Positions 32,974 to 42,700 of a DNA stretch of 64,000 nt are shown here, in pieces (within the stretch, counting starts at the first letter, position 1; the number at the start of each line of letters is the position of its first letter). The notes below the pieces were generated by a model. It did no database searches. It worked only from the letters and a program-made list of their open reading frames with translations, and was not told the DNA's origin. The stretch is from positions 62,001-126,000 of the forward strand of contig JAJQOW010000218.1 in NCBI GenBank assembly GCA_037975125.1, read 5' to 3'. The position numbers and the translations under genes were made by a program. The stretch is from Latrodectus hesperus. Its lineage: Eukaryota > Arthropoda > Arachnida > Araneae > Theridiidae.

Positions 32974-35900
32974 CTAATCTTGCTGATTTCTGGAAACCAT
33001 AAGGGAGAGGTTATTCAAGATGGTTCTGTTAAACCTCTCTACCATGCCGTCCGATTGTGGGTGTAGTGGCGTGGTCTGCGTCTTGTCTATTCCGAGAATT
33101 TGACACATTCCTTTAAACACAACAGAGGTGAAATTTGTCCCTTGATCAGAATGAATTTGTAAGGGTGTGCCGAATCTGGAAACCCATTGTTGCACTAGAA
33201 CCTCGGCTACTGTAGTCGCCTCTTGATCGGGGATTGCAAACGCTTCAGGCCACTTAGTAAAGTAGTCCATGACAACTAGTATGTATTTGTTGCCATTTGA
33301 GGATCGTGGTAAAGGACCCAAAATGTCCAATGCTATCCTCTCAAAAGGTGCTCCTACGTTGTACCGCTGCAACCTTCCTCGGCTACGTTTCTTCGGTCCT
33401 TTACGTGCCGCACAGTCATCACAAGATTGGCACCATTTCTCTACATCTTGTCTCGTTTTGCTCCAATAGAAGCGTTCTCGAACTTTCTGTAGAGTTATCA
33501 TTACTCCGAAGTGGCCTCCAGTTGAGCTACTGTGCAATTCTTTCAAAACATCTGAAATTCTTGATTTTGGAAGAACAAGCTGCCATTTGAAATTACGTCC
33601 ATCATCGGACTCCCATTTCCTGTATAAGACACCATTTCTTATATGGAGTGAGTCCCAAAGAGCCCAATATTGCTGAGTAGCAGGACTGTAGGTGGAGATA
33701 TCCTGCCAACTTGGTCTCATACTAGAAGATTCTTTCAATTCAAGAATTGGATTTATATCTGGGTCTTCTTTTTGGGCTTCTCTAAGTCCTTTATCACTCC
33801 ATGGGTCTGGTTTCGGTGGAGGTGAAACAGTAACTTGGCGTACCGAAGGATTTACTAACTGATAGTTCTTCTCTACTCTAGAACAATATCGGCAGCTTTC
33901 ATTACACGGCTTCCTTGATAGTGCATCAGCATTTCCATGAAGAGTTCCTTTGCGATGACGTATTTCAAAGTCAAACTCCTGGAGTCGTTGAATCCATCTG
34001 GCTACCTGTCCTTCTGGATTTTTAAAATTTAAAAGCCAGGTTAAGGATGCATGATCTGTCCGGAGCAAGAACTTTCTTCCATAGAGATAATGGTGGAAAT
34101 GTTCTATGGCTTTAACGATTGCCAGCAATTCCTTCCTGGTTGTACAGTAATTCCGCTCTGGTTTCGATAGACATTTACTCCAATAAGCAATGACATATTC
34201 TTTATCATCAATTTCTTGCGACAAAACAGCTCCGATATTTTCGTTGCTGGCATCCGTATCTAAAATGAATAATTTTTCGGGCTGGGGATATGCAAGAACG
34301 GGCGAAGATGTCAACGCCTCCTTCAGTTGTTTAAAAGCTTTCTCACATTCATCTGTCCATAGAAATCTCTGTTTAACTTCTGTCAACTTGTGAAGAGGTC
34401 TGGCAATACTTGAAAAACCCTTAACAAATTTCCTGTAATATGTGCATAGTCCAAGAAAACTTCTTAATTGGTGGACATCTTTTGGACGACTCCAGTCCTT
34501 AACTGCGGAGATCTTTTCAGGATCTGTTCTTACACCTTCAGCAGAGATAATGTGTCCCAGATAGCTTACTTCACGTCGGAATAAATTACATTTGCAAGGA
34601 TTCAGCTTCAGGTTGGCCATTTTTAATTTTTCCAGCACCTTTCGGATGTTTCTTAAATGGTCTTCGAATGTGCGCCCTACAATAATGATATCGTCCAAAT
34701 ATACCAAACAGGCTTCGTAGGAAAGTCCTCGTAATACTGTCTCCATCAGGCGCTCAAACGTTGCAGGTGCATTGCAAAGCCCAAATGGCATAACCTTGAA
34801 CTGCCAAAGTCCTTGTCCTGTGGTGAATGCAGTCTTTTCTCGATCCTCAGGATGTATCTCTACTTGCCAATAACCACTCTTGAGATCCAAAGTCGAAAAC
34901 CATTGTTTTCCGGATAAAGCATCAAGTGTATCGTCAATCCTAGGAAGAGGGTAACTATCTTTTTTAGTGATGTTGTTTAACCGACGATAGTCAACGCAGA
35001 ATCGGGTAGAACCATCTTTCTTCCGAACTAAAACAATAGGCGAAGCCCAAGGACTCTCTGATGGCTCAATAATGTCATTCTGCTGCATTTCCATCAGAAG
35101 ATTATCCACCTCTTCCTGCTTAGCGAATGGCAATCTTCTCGGATGTTGTTTAATGGGTGGATGATTTCCTGTATTGATTCGGTGCTGCGTCAATTTGGTT
35201 CGCCCAACATCATCTGATTTCTTGGAAAAGAGATCTCCGAATTCTAATAATAAATTTCTTGCAGCATTCCTCTGTTTATCATCTAACTCTGCTCTCTGAA
35301 GGAGTTCATTAATTAGAGTGTCAGGAGGCTCAGATAGTGTGGCTTGACAATTTCGGTTAATACAGGTCACTGGACTGCAAGTCGCTAGCACTTCTCCTTC
35401 TTTTATAAGTTTTACCTTATTACTTAGATTAGCAACTCTTACCGGGATTACATTTCGTGAAAGGTCGACGAGTGAAGAAGCCACTAGTACTCCTTTAACG
35501 CTATTGTCGGAATCTGGATATTCAGTCAATCCATAATGAAAATTATTATCTTCTGAAAGAGCTCCGCAAACTATTGTCTCAGTTCTTGGTGGTAATGTTG
35601 TTTCACTCTTCGCAGTTATATGATGGACTGTTTTAATATCTGAATATTTCGTCTTAAAAATCGCTATGTCTTCAGAACATGAGTGTAGTTCATTATTTTT
35701 AAAATCTAACTTGAAATGGTTTTCTTTGAGAAAGTCCAATCCGAGAATAAATTCGTCATTTATATCAGCGACATATGCCATATGATGGTACACGGCATTA
35801 CCAAATGCAATGTTTAGATTTATTTTTCCTTGCACTTCAATCTTGTCACCTGTCACAGTTTGGAGGGTAATGCAGGGCGGCGTCCAGATGAGTTTGTCAC

Positions 35901-36846
35901 CAAGTTTGCGAGCCAAATCTGTCCTAATGATAGTTACGTTGGCTCCAGTATCGATTATCATTCTGCAGGGAACTTCGTTGACATGTCCCATAACGAAAAG
36001 TCCGTTGTCGCCGCTACTTACGGAAGAAATATGAAACAATTTGAAATGGGGCTTCTGACGAAGATCATTTCCATCATCTTTTCGTTTTGGGCAGTCTCTC
36101 TGAACGTGTCCGACTGCACCGCAAGTCCAACACTGAATTTTCGTGTTTCCGCCACCTTTACTCATTTCTAAGTTACGGAATTTTCGCCGCAGATCTTCGA
36201 TTTGCTTTCTGAGATCATAGTCCTTATCAGTAGTAGAGACGGCTCTGATTGAGTGCCGGTCTTTACGCGCGGCCTGCTGGGCAGCCTCTATCTTATGTGC
36301 GTAGACTAGGGCAGATCCAATATCTTTGACATCGGCGAGTCTAAGTGTTTTCTGTATCTCCGGATCCCTCACACTATCGATGAAGTGATGGAGAGCCAGA
36401 TCTTGACGTGTCTCAGCTGGGCAGTCCGAAAATGCTAGATGGGAAAGTCGCTGAATATCGGCAGCCAATTCTTGAAGACTTTCACCCGCTTTTTGATAGC
36501 GGGACTTTAACTGTAGTCTGCTATATTCTTTAGTGCACTTATCTCCAAACCGCAGCTCAAGCGCACTCGATAGGGCTTGGAAATCGTGCCTCTGCTCCTC
36601 CGGAAGCGTCTCGAGGATGTCAGCCGCGTCTCCTCTTAAAGAAGCCGCCAGGTGAAAAGCTTGGGCTCGGGGATTCCATCCATTAGCTTCCGCTACCATC
36701 ATAAACTGGGTCTTGTATACTTGCCAGGATGATTTCCCATCAAATGTTGAAAGTTTAATATTGGCTAGGGAAGGCACAAATGCCACGTTGGGTTCCTCAT
36801 GTTTGTTTGACATTTGCTTCTCCAAGCTTTCAATCTTCTTATTCAT
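32974..36846 (-). CDS. Gypsy Gag-Pol: Gag C-terminal part, protease, RT, RNase H, integrase
   Basis: 1,290 codons open. Gag capsid-like region at residues 20-210. One CCHC knuckle (CWTCGAVGHVQRDC, 239-252). Protease active site DTG at 299-301. RT with LDLKSGYWQVEI and the catalytic YLDD at about 715. RNase H with TDASNENIGAVLSQ. Integrase zinc finger (H-H-C-C, about 1,100-1,140) and catalytic core with LDILGPL, SDQGTNF and VERFNRTI, giving D, D and E. Gag and Pol share one frame. The ATG at 36,846 is internal to Gag: the natural beginning is upstream in another frame, and a TAG ends this frame within the integrase. Polyprotein processing by the element's protease is family knowledge. Confidence 0.93.
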   Translation of the reverse strand: MNKKIESLEKQMSNKHEEPNVAFVPSLANIKLSTFDGKSSWQVYKTQFMMVAEANGWNPRAQAFHLAASLRGDAADILETLPEEQRHDFQALSSALELRFGDKCTKEYSRLQLKSRYQKAGESLQELAADIQRLSHLAFSDCPAETRQDLALHHFIDSVRDPEIQKTLRLADVKDIGSALVYAHKIEAAQQAARKDRHSIRAVSTTDKDYDLRKQIEDLRRKFRNLEMSKGGGNTKIQCWTCGAVGHVQRDCPKRKDDGNDLRQKPHFKLFHISSVSSGDNGLFVMGHVNEVPCRMIIDTGANVTIIRTDLARKLGDKLIWTPPCITLQTVTGDKIEVQGKINLNIAFGNAVYHHMAYVADINDEFILGLDFLKENHFKLDFKNNELHSCSEDIAIFKTKYSDIKTVHHITAKSETTLPPRTETIVCGALSEDNNFHYGLTEYPDSDNSVKGVLVASSLVDLSRNVIPVRVANLSNKVKLIKEGEVLATCSPVTCINRNCQATLSEPPDTLINELLQRAELDDKQRNAARNLLLEFGDLFSKKSDDVGRTKLTQHRINTGNHPPIKQHPRRLPFAKQEEVDNLLMEMQQNDIIEPSESPWASPIVLVRKKDGSTRFCVDYRRLNNITKKDSYPLPRIDDTLDALSGKQWFSTLDLKSGYWQVEIHPEDREKTAFTTGQGLWQFKVMPFGLCNAPATFERLMETVLRGLSYEACLVYLDDIIIVGRTFEDHLRNIRKVLEKLKMANLKLNPCKCNLFRREVSYLGHIISAEGVRTDPEKISAVKDWSRPKDVHQLRSFLGLCTYYRKFVKGFSSIARPLHKLTEVKQRFLWTDECEKAFKQLKEALTSSPVLAYPQPEKLFILDTDASNENIGAVLSQEIDDKEYVIAYWSKCLSKPERNYCTTRKELLAIVKAIEHFHHYLYGRKFLLRTDHASLTWLLNFKNPEGQVARWIQRLQEFDFEIRHRKGTLHGNADALSRKPCNESCRYCSRVEKNYQLVNPSVRQVTVSPPPKPDPWSDKGLREAQKEDPDINPILELKESSSMRPSWQDISTYSPATQQYWALWDSLHIRNGVLYRKWESDDGRNFKWQLVLPKSRISDVLKELHSSSTGGHFGVMITLQKVRERFYWSKTRQDVEKWCQSCDDCAARKGPKKRSRGRLQRYNVGAPFERIALDILGPLPRSSNGNKYILVVMDYFTKWPEAFAIPDQEATTVAEVLVQQWVSRFGTPLQIHSDQGTNFTSVVFKGMCQILGIDKTQTTPLHPQSDGMVERFNRTILNNLSLMVSRNQQD

Positions 36847-36862
36847 ATTGTCTAATGCTTCT

Positions 36863-37270
36863 TTAACTTTCTTCTTCTGTCTTCAAAACTTTAGTTTCAA
36901 CTGAAGTTACCTTATCTTCCATTGCATTCATCTTCTCCTGAATGATGTTGGAGAATTCTTCTTTAACACTTACAATGTCCTTCTTAAGTTCCTCCTGTCC
37001 AGATTTTATCTCTTTCATCATCTCGGTTTTAATCTCTTCTTGTCCAGCTTTCATCTCTTCTTGTCCAGCTTTCATCTCTTCTTGTCCAGCTTTCATCTCT
37101 TCTTGTCTAGCTTTCATCTCTTCTTGTCCAGCTTTCATCTCGGTTTTCATATCTTCTTGTCCAGCTTTCATCTCTTCTTGTCCAGCTTTCATCTCGGCCA
37201 TCTGCTCCGCTAATTTTTCGAGAAGACTTTTCATTAAATCCATATCCATTTTTCTTGTGACACGCTGCAT
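36863..37270 (-). CDS. Gypsy Gag N-terminus with 7-residue repeats (frameshifted from Gag-Pol)
   Basis: An ATG at 37,270 starts MQRVTRKMDMDLMK, 31 bp inside the 5' LTR boundary. Residues about 26-80 are near-perfect repeats of KAGQEEM, predicted to form a long coiled coil and a likely multimerisation surface. The frame ends at 36,863 in TEEES just where the downstream Gag frame takes over, consistent with a 1-bp indel near 36,870. The open frame reaches 37,435, but the part above 37,270 is LTR sequence without an ATG of its own context. Confidence 0.8.
   Translation of the reverse strand: MQRVTRKMDMDLMKSLLEKLAEQMAEMKAGQEEMKAGQEDMKTEMKAGQEEMKARQEEMKAGQEEMKAGQEEMKAGQEEIKTEMMKEIKSGQEELKKDIVSVKEEFSNIIQEKMNAMEDKVTSVETKVLKTEEES
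37033..37195 (-). repeat. 21-bp tandem repeat in gag
   Basis: Nearly eight copies of a 21-bp unit (plus strand tttcatctcttcttgtccagc), interrupted once by cggttttcatat. The 21-bp length keeps the frame and encodes KAGQEEM. Copies are almost identical, so the run probably changes length easily. Confidence 0.9.
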
Positions 37271-37282
37271 CAACTCTTCAAT

Positions 37283-37299
37283 CCCGATTCTGACACCAG
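37283..37299 (-). promoter_or_regulatory. Gypsy primer-binding site
   Basis: Minus strand tggtgtcagaatcggga begins one base after the 5' LTR, the place where a host tRNA 3' end primes minus-strand DNA synthesis. I did not match it to a tRNA. Confidence 0.75.
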
Positions 37300-37300
37300 T

Positions 37301-37384
37301 TGTACCGAGCTCCACGGGTTCGTGTTGATTGAGAGTTGAATAAAGCGACCACTTAATTAACACGAACCCGTGGAGCTCGGTACA
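37301..37384. repeat. Perfect inverted repeat at the U5 end of the Gypsy 5' LTR
   Basis: Arms of 26 bp (37,301-37,326 and 37,359-37,384) with a 32-bp spacer. Absent from the other LTR, so it arose in this copy. Confidence 0.92.
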
Positions 37385-37861
37385 ACTACAATTTGTCAGG
37401 TATAATAAGAAACAACTTCCAATCACAGGTCTCAAATACCTCAGACAGAGAACAACTAGCAGTCACAACTAATCGTCTTCACTAAACTGACTGTCTTCAC
37501 AATACTTTACTACTATTCCATGTCGGGCTGCGGTATTTATACCTGACTTGGCGGAGAAATCTACCAATTTCGCCAAGGCTCTGGAAGCTTCTAGGCTATC
37601 TCGAAAAATATTGGTCCTAGAGCTTAGGTGATGGATGTTTCCAGAAGTATCGATTTCTCGCCAAGTCGCCAAAAATCTCGCCAACCGTCGCCAAGTCGCC
37701 AAGAATCTCGCCAACTGTCGCCAAGTCGCCAAATCATTAGGAAATCCGCTTTTAAACTACAACACGTCTAAATACCGCAATTTTTGCCCAAAATGTGAGA
37801 ATTTCTGATCTGTCTGAGATATTTTAAGACAAATATAATCATTATTTACAAATTTGTAACA
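37301..37861 (-). repeat. Gypsy 5' LTR, carrying a palindromic rearrangement
   Basis: 561 bp, otherwise nearly identical to the 3' LTR. About 67 bp present in the 3' LTR (31,763-31,829 region) are replaced by 21 bp that are the exact reverse complement of the LTR's own end. The result is a 26-bp perfect inverted repeat, 37,301-37,326 with 37,359-37,384. The replaced segment contained the aataaa signal. TATA box and 30-bp repeats are intact. Confidence 0.9.
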
Positions 37862-37865
37862 ATAT
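37862..37865. repeat. Gypsy target-site duplication, right
   Basis: atat, matching 31,698-31,701. Confidence 0.7.
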
Positions 37866-39320
37866 TATCATGTCCATTATTCGTAATGTTGTTCCTACTA
37901 GGAGTGTATGATTTTTTACCTGTTAGGGCGTCATTTACACCTTGCCTAACCGTGTTGCTTATATTATTACTGTTATTCTGGGTTTTATTATATGCTACTG
38001 TTTTCTTTATCTGATTTTTTGGGTAGTTCGGGCATCCCCTAAGGTTAGGTGGGTGATTACCTCCGCAATTGGCGCATTTAGGATTTTCTATTCTGCTTTT
38101 GTGAACACAGTCCCGTGTTAAATGTGGGCATTTCACACGTCTTGGCGAAAGATGGCATGTCTCACTGGAAGGATGCCATAGTTGACATCTATGGCATTGT
38201 GGAACTTTTTCCCATTTCCTCTATATTTTTCAAATATTACTTTAAAATTTCCTATTTCATTTATTTCTATAATTTTTTTCTATTTTTAACAATATTTTGG
38301 GAGGTGTATTTGAAACAGTGGCATTAACTGTCTTTCTCCTTTTGGTCTCTTAAGTTGATTTATTTTATTTACGATAAATTTCTGTTCTTCTTGTAAATCT
38401 CTTAATTCATCCAAATCCATATCAATTGGTAGACCTCTTATAACATATTTAATGGGTCTACTTGATCGAGGGTTTATAATGTAATACGTTATATCGTTTA
38501 CATCCAAATGTTTAGTTAAGGTACGGTGCTCTTCAGTCGTATTAACAAATACTTTTAAAAATTGCCCGTCCGGTTTACCAATTATTGTAAATTTCAGATC
38601 ATTGTTTAAGTTTTTTAACATATCATAATATTTTACTTTTGTTTGTATCATTATTGGGTGTGGCTTTCTTGTTATTAGTTGTGTTTGAATATTATTTATG
38701 TTTTCATTTACGTTTTCATTATTTATTTGTTGGTTATCGGTGTCCATATTAATGTTATCATTATTTACCCCACTATAATTTATTTGTGGGTTATCTACTT
38801 GCATGTTTTTAATAAATTGCGTATTTTTAACTGGTTGATAGCCATCGCTTGCAGGATCATCGCTGTCGCTCAAATTACTGAGCGCAGAGTATCTATTTTC
38901 TATTGCCAGTTTTTTGGCAGTGGTATTCGTATGAGTATTTCGCAATGCGCGTTTATTTCTATTTTTTCTTCTAGTCTGTGGGGGAGAAAACCTCGTTACC
39001 AGACTTTCAATATTGTTTTTTATTTTACATAAATATTTATGGTACATGTCTCTTCTGAACGTTATGAATTTACTTAATCTAGGATTTAGGAGATGATAGT
39101 ATTTATCTAGATCTTCTATATCATAACTTTCAGGATTATATAACTTTTCATGCTTATTAAAAATAAATTCAATAATTTTGGTATCTCTTGAGACATTAAA
39201 TTCGGAAATAGTACCATTAGTATTAACAATATATAGAATACTTCAGAATTATTGCACTTAGAGTTAATTGAATTGCACTTACCACCGTTTATAAAAAGGT
39301 TTTCCAACTCCTTGATTTTT
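37862..39320 (-). pseudogene. LINE 4 ORF1, middle part with PRE_C2HC region and zinc knuckles
   Basis: Minus strand: NLFINGGKCNSINSKCNNSE (near 39,300) matches DDFFEHGGKCNPFSFNCSDS in LINE 1. The block 39,047-38,286 has PIMIQTKVKYYDMLKNLN, VIRGLPIDMDLDEL and RPKGERQLMPLFQIHLP, all conserved in LINE 1. Knuckle remnants follow, including KCANCGGNHPPNLRGCPNYP near 38,060. Frameshifts near 39,310, 39,120-39,240, 38,290 and 38,130 break the frame. The block stops at the Gypsy insertion, with the remaining C-terminus on the far side (31,397-31,697). Confidence 0.8.
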
Positions 39321-39790
39321 TCTTGTTGTTAAGTCATCTAATGTCATTCCTTGGTTCATTAAAGATTCTTCATTTCTCGTGATAAGTAAGATGTTGTTCA
39401 AATATCTAAAGGCACTGTCAATGTCATTTTTAGTGACCGGAACACACAATGCATGGATTGCCTCCTCTAATTTCAGGATAATTTCATAATCAGCCGTAGT
39501 GCACAGCTTAATTAAATCACTTCGATCGAGCACTCGGGGCTCGTTTGTTGTTGGGAGTTTAACCTCCTCAAAAGATAGATACACATTTTTTTTCGCAGCA
39601 CACATATCTGCTGCTGCGTTTTGAGCACTGGTATTTCCTTCTATAGAACACACTTTCATATTTTGAACACTGGATATTCCATTCGCAGGGCACCATAGCA
39701 CATTCTTATTCCCTTGGGATGTAGTTGGGAATGATGATCTGGTATCCATTTGTAGCTTGTGGTCCTCGATCAATTTCGAGGTAGTAGCTC
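39279..39790 (-). pseudogene. LINE 4 ORF1, region just C-terminal to the array
   Basis: About 170 codons of unique sequence following the array in frame. The stretch EIILKLEEAIHALCVPVTKN corresponds to the ERLKIPVSKHEI region of LINE 1 ORF1, which places the array in the N-terminal part of ORF1. Its first residues (STGATTSKLIEDHKLQM) are a degenerate final array unit. The frame breaks at about 39,310. Confidence 0.75.
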
Positions 39791-42700
39791 CAGTACTCAT
39801 CAGACGGCTTTGCAAAGGATGTTGAACTCAGCACATGTAGCTTGTGCGAATCTAGTATCGAACTCGAAGCAGCAGCTCCAGTAGTGGGTTCGGATGATCC
39901 GTTCTCTAGTGGGTTCTTACATTCCTGCTCCGGACTAACTGAATCTGCAACATACTCATCAGGCGGCTTTGCAAGGGATGTTGAACTCAGCACATGTAGC
40001 TTGTGCGAATCTAGTATCGAACTCGAAGCAGCAGCTCCAGTAGTGGGTTCGGATGATCCGTTCTCTAGTGGGTTCTTACATTCCTGCTCCGGACTAACTG
40101 ATGCTGCAACATACTCATCAGACGGCTTTGCAAAGGATGTTGAACTCAGCACATGTAGCTTGTGCGAATCTAGTATCGAACTCGAAGCAGCAGCTCCAGT
40201 AGTGGGTTCGGATGATCCGTTCTCTAGTGGGTTCTTACATTCCTGCTCCGGACTAACTGATGCTGCAACATACTCATCAGGCGGCTTTGCAAGGGATGTT
40301 GAACTCAGCACATGTAGCTTGTGCGAATCTAGTATCGAACTCGAAGCAGCAGCTCCAGTAGTGGGTTCGGATGATCCGTTCTCTAGTGGGTTCTTACATT
40401 CCTGCTCCGGACTAACTGATGCTGGAACATACTCATCAGACGGCTTTGCAAGGGATGTTGAACTCAGCACATGTAGCTTGTGCGAATCTAGTATCGAACT
40501 CGAAGCAGCAGCTCCAGTAGTGGGTTCGGATGATCCGTTCTCTAGTGGGTTCTTACATTCCTGCTCCGGATTAACTGATGCTGCAACATACTCATCAGAC
40601 GGCTTTGCAAAGGGATGTTGAACTCAGCACATGTAGCTTGTGCGAATCTAGTATCGAACTCGAAGCAGCAGCTCCAGTAGTGGGTTCGGATGATCCGTTC
40701 TCTAGTGGGTTCTTACATTCCTGCTCCGGACTAACTGATGCTGCAACATACTCATCAGACGGCTTTGGAAAGGATGTTGAACTCAGCACATGTAGCTTGT
40801 GCGAATCTAGTATCGAACTCGAAGCAGCAGCTCCAGTAGTGGGTTCGGATGATCAGTTCTCTAGTGGGTTCTTACATTCCTGCTCCGGACTAACTGATGC
40901 TGCAACATACTCATCAGACGGCTTTGCAAAGGATGTTGAACTCAGCACATGTAGCTTGTGCGAATCTAGTATCGAACTCGAAGCAGAAGCTCCAGTAGTG
41001 GGTTCGGATGATCCGTTCTCTAGTGGGTTCTTATATTCCTGCTCCGGACTAACTGATGCTGGAACATACTCATCAGACGGCTTTGCAAAGGATGTTGAAC
41101 TCAGCACATGTAGCTTGTGCGAATCTAGTATCGAACTCGAAGCAGCAGCTCCAGTAGTGGGTTCGGATGATCCGTTCTCTAGTGGGTTCTTACATTCCTG
41201 CTCCGGATTAACTGATGATGGAACATACACATGATGGAACATACAGATTAACTGATGATGGACGGCTTTGCAAAGGATGTTGAACTCAGCACATGTAGCT
41301 TGTGCGAATCTAGTATCGAACTCGAAGCAGCAGCTCCAGTAGTGGGTTCGGATGATCCGTTCTCTAGTGGGTTCTTACATTCCTGCTCCGGACTAACTGA
41401 TGCTGTAACATACTCATCAGGCGGCTTTGCAAGGGATGTTGAACTCAGCACATGTAGCTTGTGCGAATCTAGTATCGAACTCGAAGCAGCAGCTCCAGTA
41501 GTGGGTTCGGATGATCCGTTCTCTAGTGGGTTCTTACATTCCTGCTCCGGACTAACTGATGCTGCAACATACTCATCAGACGGCTTTGCAAAGGATGTTG
41601 AACTCAGCACATGTAGCTTGTGCGAATCTAGTATCGAACTCGAAGCAGCAGCTCCAGTAGTGGGTTCGGATGATCCGTTCTCTAGTGGGTTCTTACATTC
41701 CTGCTCCAGACTAACTGATGCTGCAACATACTCATCAGACGGCTTTGCAAAGGATGTTGAACTCAGCACGTGTAGCTTGTGCGAATCTAGTATCGAACTC
41801 GAAGCAGCAGCTCCAGTAGTGGGTTCGGATGATCCGTTCTCTAGTGGGTTCTTACATTCCTGCTCCGGACTAACTGATGCTGCAACATACTCATCAGACG
41901 GCTTTGCAAAGGATGTTGAACTCAGCACATGTAGCTTGTGCGAATCTAGTATCGAACTCGAAGCAGCAGCTCCAGTAGTGGGTTCGGATGATCCGTTCTC
42001 TAGTGGGTTCTTACATTCCTGCTCCGGACTAACTGATGCTGCAACATTCTCATCAGACGGCTTTGCAAAGGATGTTGAACTCAGCACATGTAGCTTGTGC
42101 GAATCTAGTATCGAACTCGAAGCAGCAGCTCCAGTAGTGGGTTCGGATGATCCGTTCTCTAGTGGGTTCTTACATTCCTGCTCCGGACTAACTGATGCTG
42201 CAACATACTCATCAGACGGCTTTGCAAAGGATGTTGAACTCAGCACATGTAGCTTGTGCGAATCTAGTATCGAACTCGAAGCAGCAGCTCCAGTAGTGGG
42301 TTCGGATGATCCGTTCTCTAGTGGGTTCTTACATTCCTGCTCCGGACTAACTGATGCTGCAACATACTCATCAGACGGCTTTGCAAAGGATGTTGAACTC
42401 AGCACATGTAGCTTGTGCGAATCTAGTATCGAACTCGAAGCAGCAGCTCCAGTAGTGGGTTCGGATGATCCGTTCTCTAGTGGGTTCTTACATTCCTGCT
42501 CCGGACTAACTGATGCTGCAACATACTCATCAGACGGCTTTGCAAAGGATGTTGAACTCAGCACATGTAGCTTGTGCGAATCTAGTATCGAACTCGAAGC
42601 AGCAGCTCCAGTAGTGGGTTCGGATGATCCGTTCTCTAGTGGGTTCTTACATTCCTGCTCCGGACTAACTGATGCTGCAACATACTCATCAGACGGCTTT

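Larger units (their letters stand above)
31702..37861 (-). mobile_element. Gypsy/Ty3 LTR retrotransposon inserted in LINE 4
   Basis: 6,160 bp with LTRs at both ends (TG...CA on either strand), a primer-binding site beside the 5' LTR, a polypurine tract beside the 3' LTR, and one long Gag-Pol region on the minus strand. No env-like ORF. The two LTRs differ by only a couple of substitutions plus one complex change, so insertion is recent. Domain order protease, RT, RNase H, integrase places it in Gypsy/Ty3. Confidence 0.93.

Noticed and set aside
36863..37435. Reading Gag from the upper end of its open frame (37,435)
   Set aside because: That part is LTR sequence that includes the new palindrome. 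The ATG at 37,270 just inside the element is the sensible start.
39842..41234. Plus-strand frames in the low-coordinate part of the array as separate genes
   Set aside because: They are the antisense reading of the same 159-bp unit, split by the 1-bp and 26-bp insertions.
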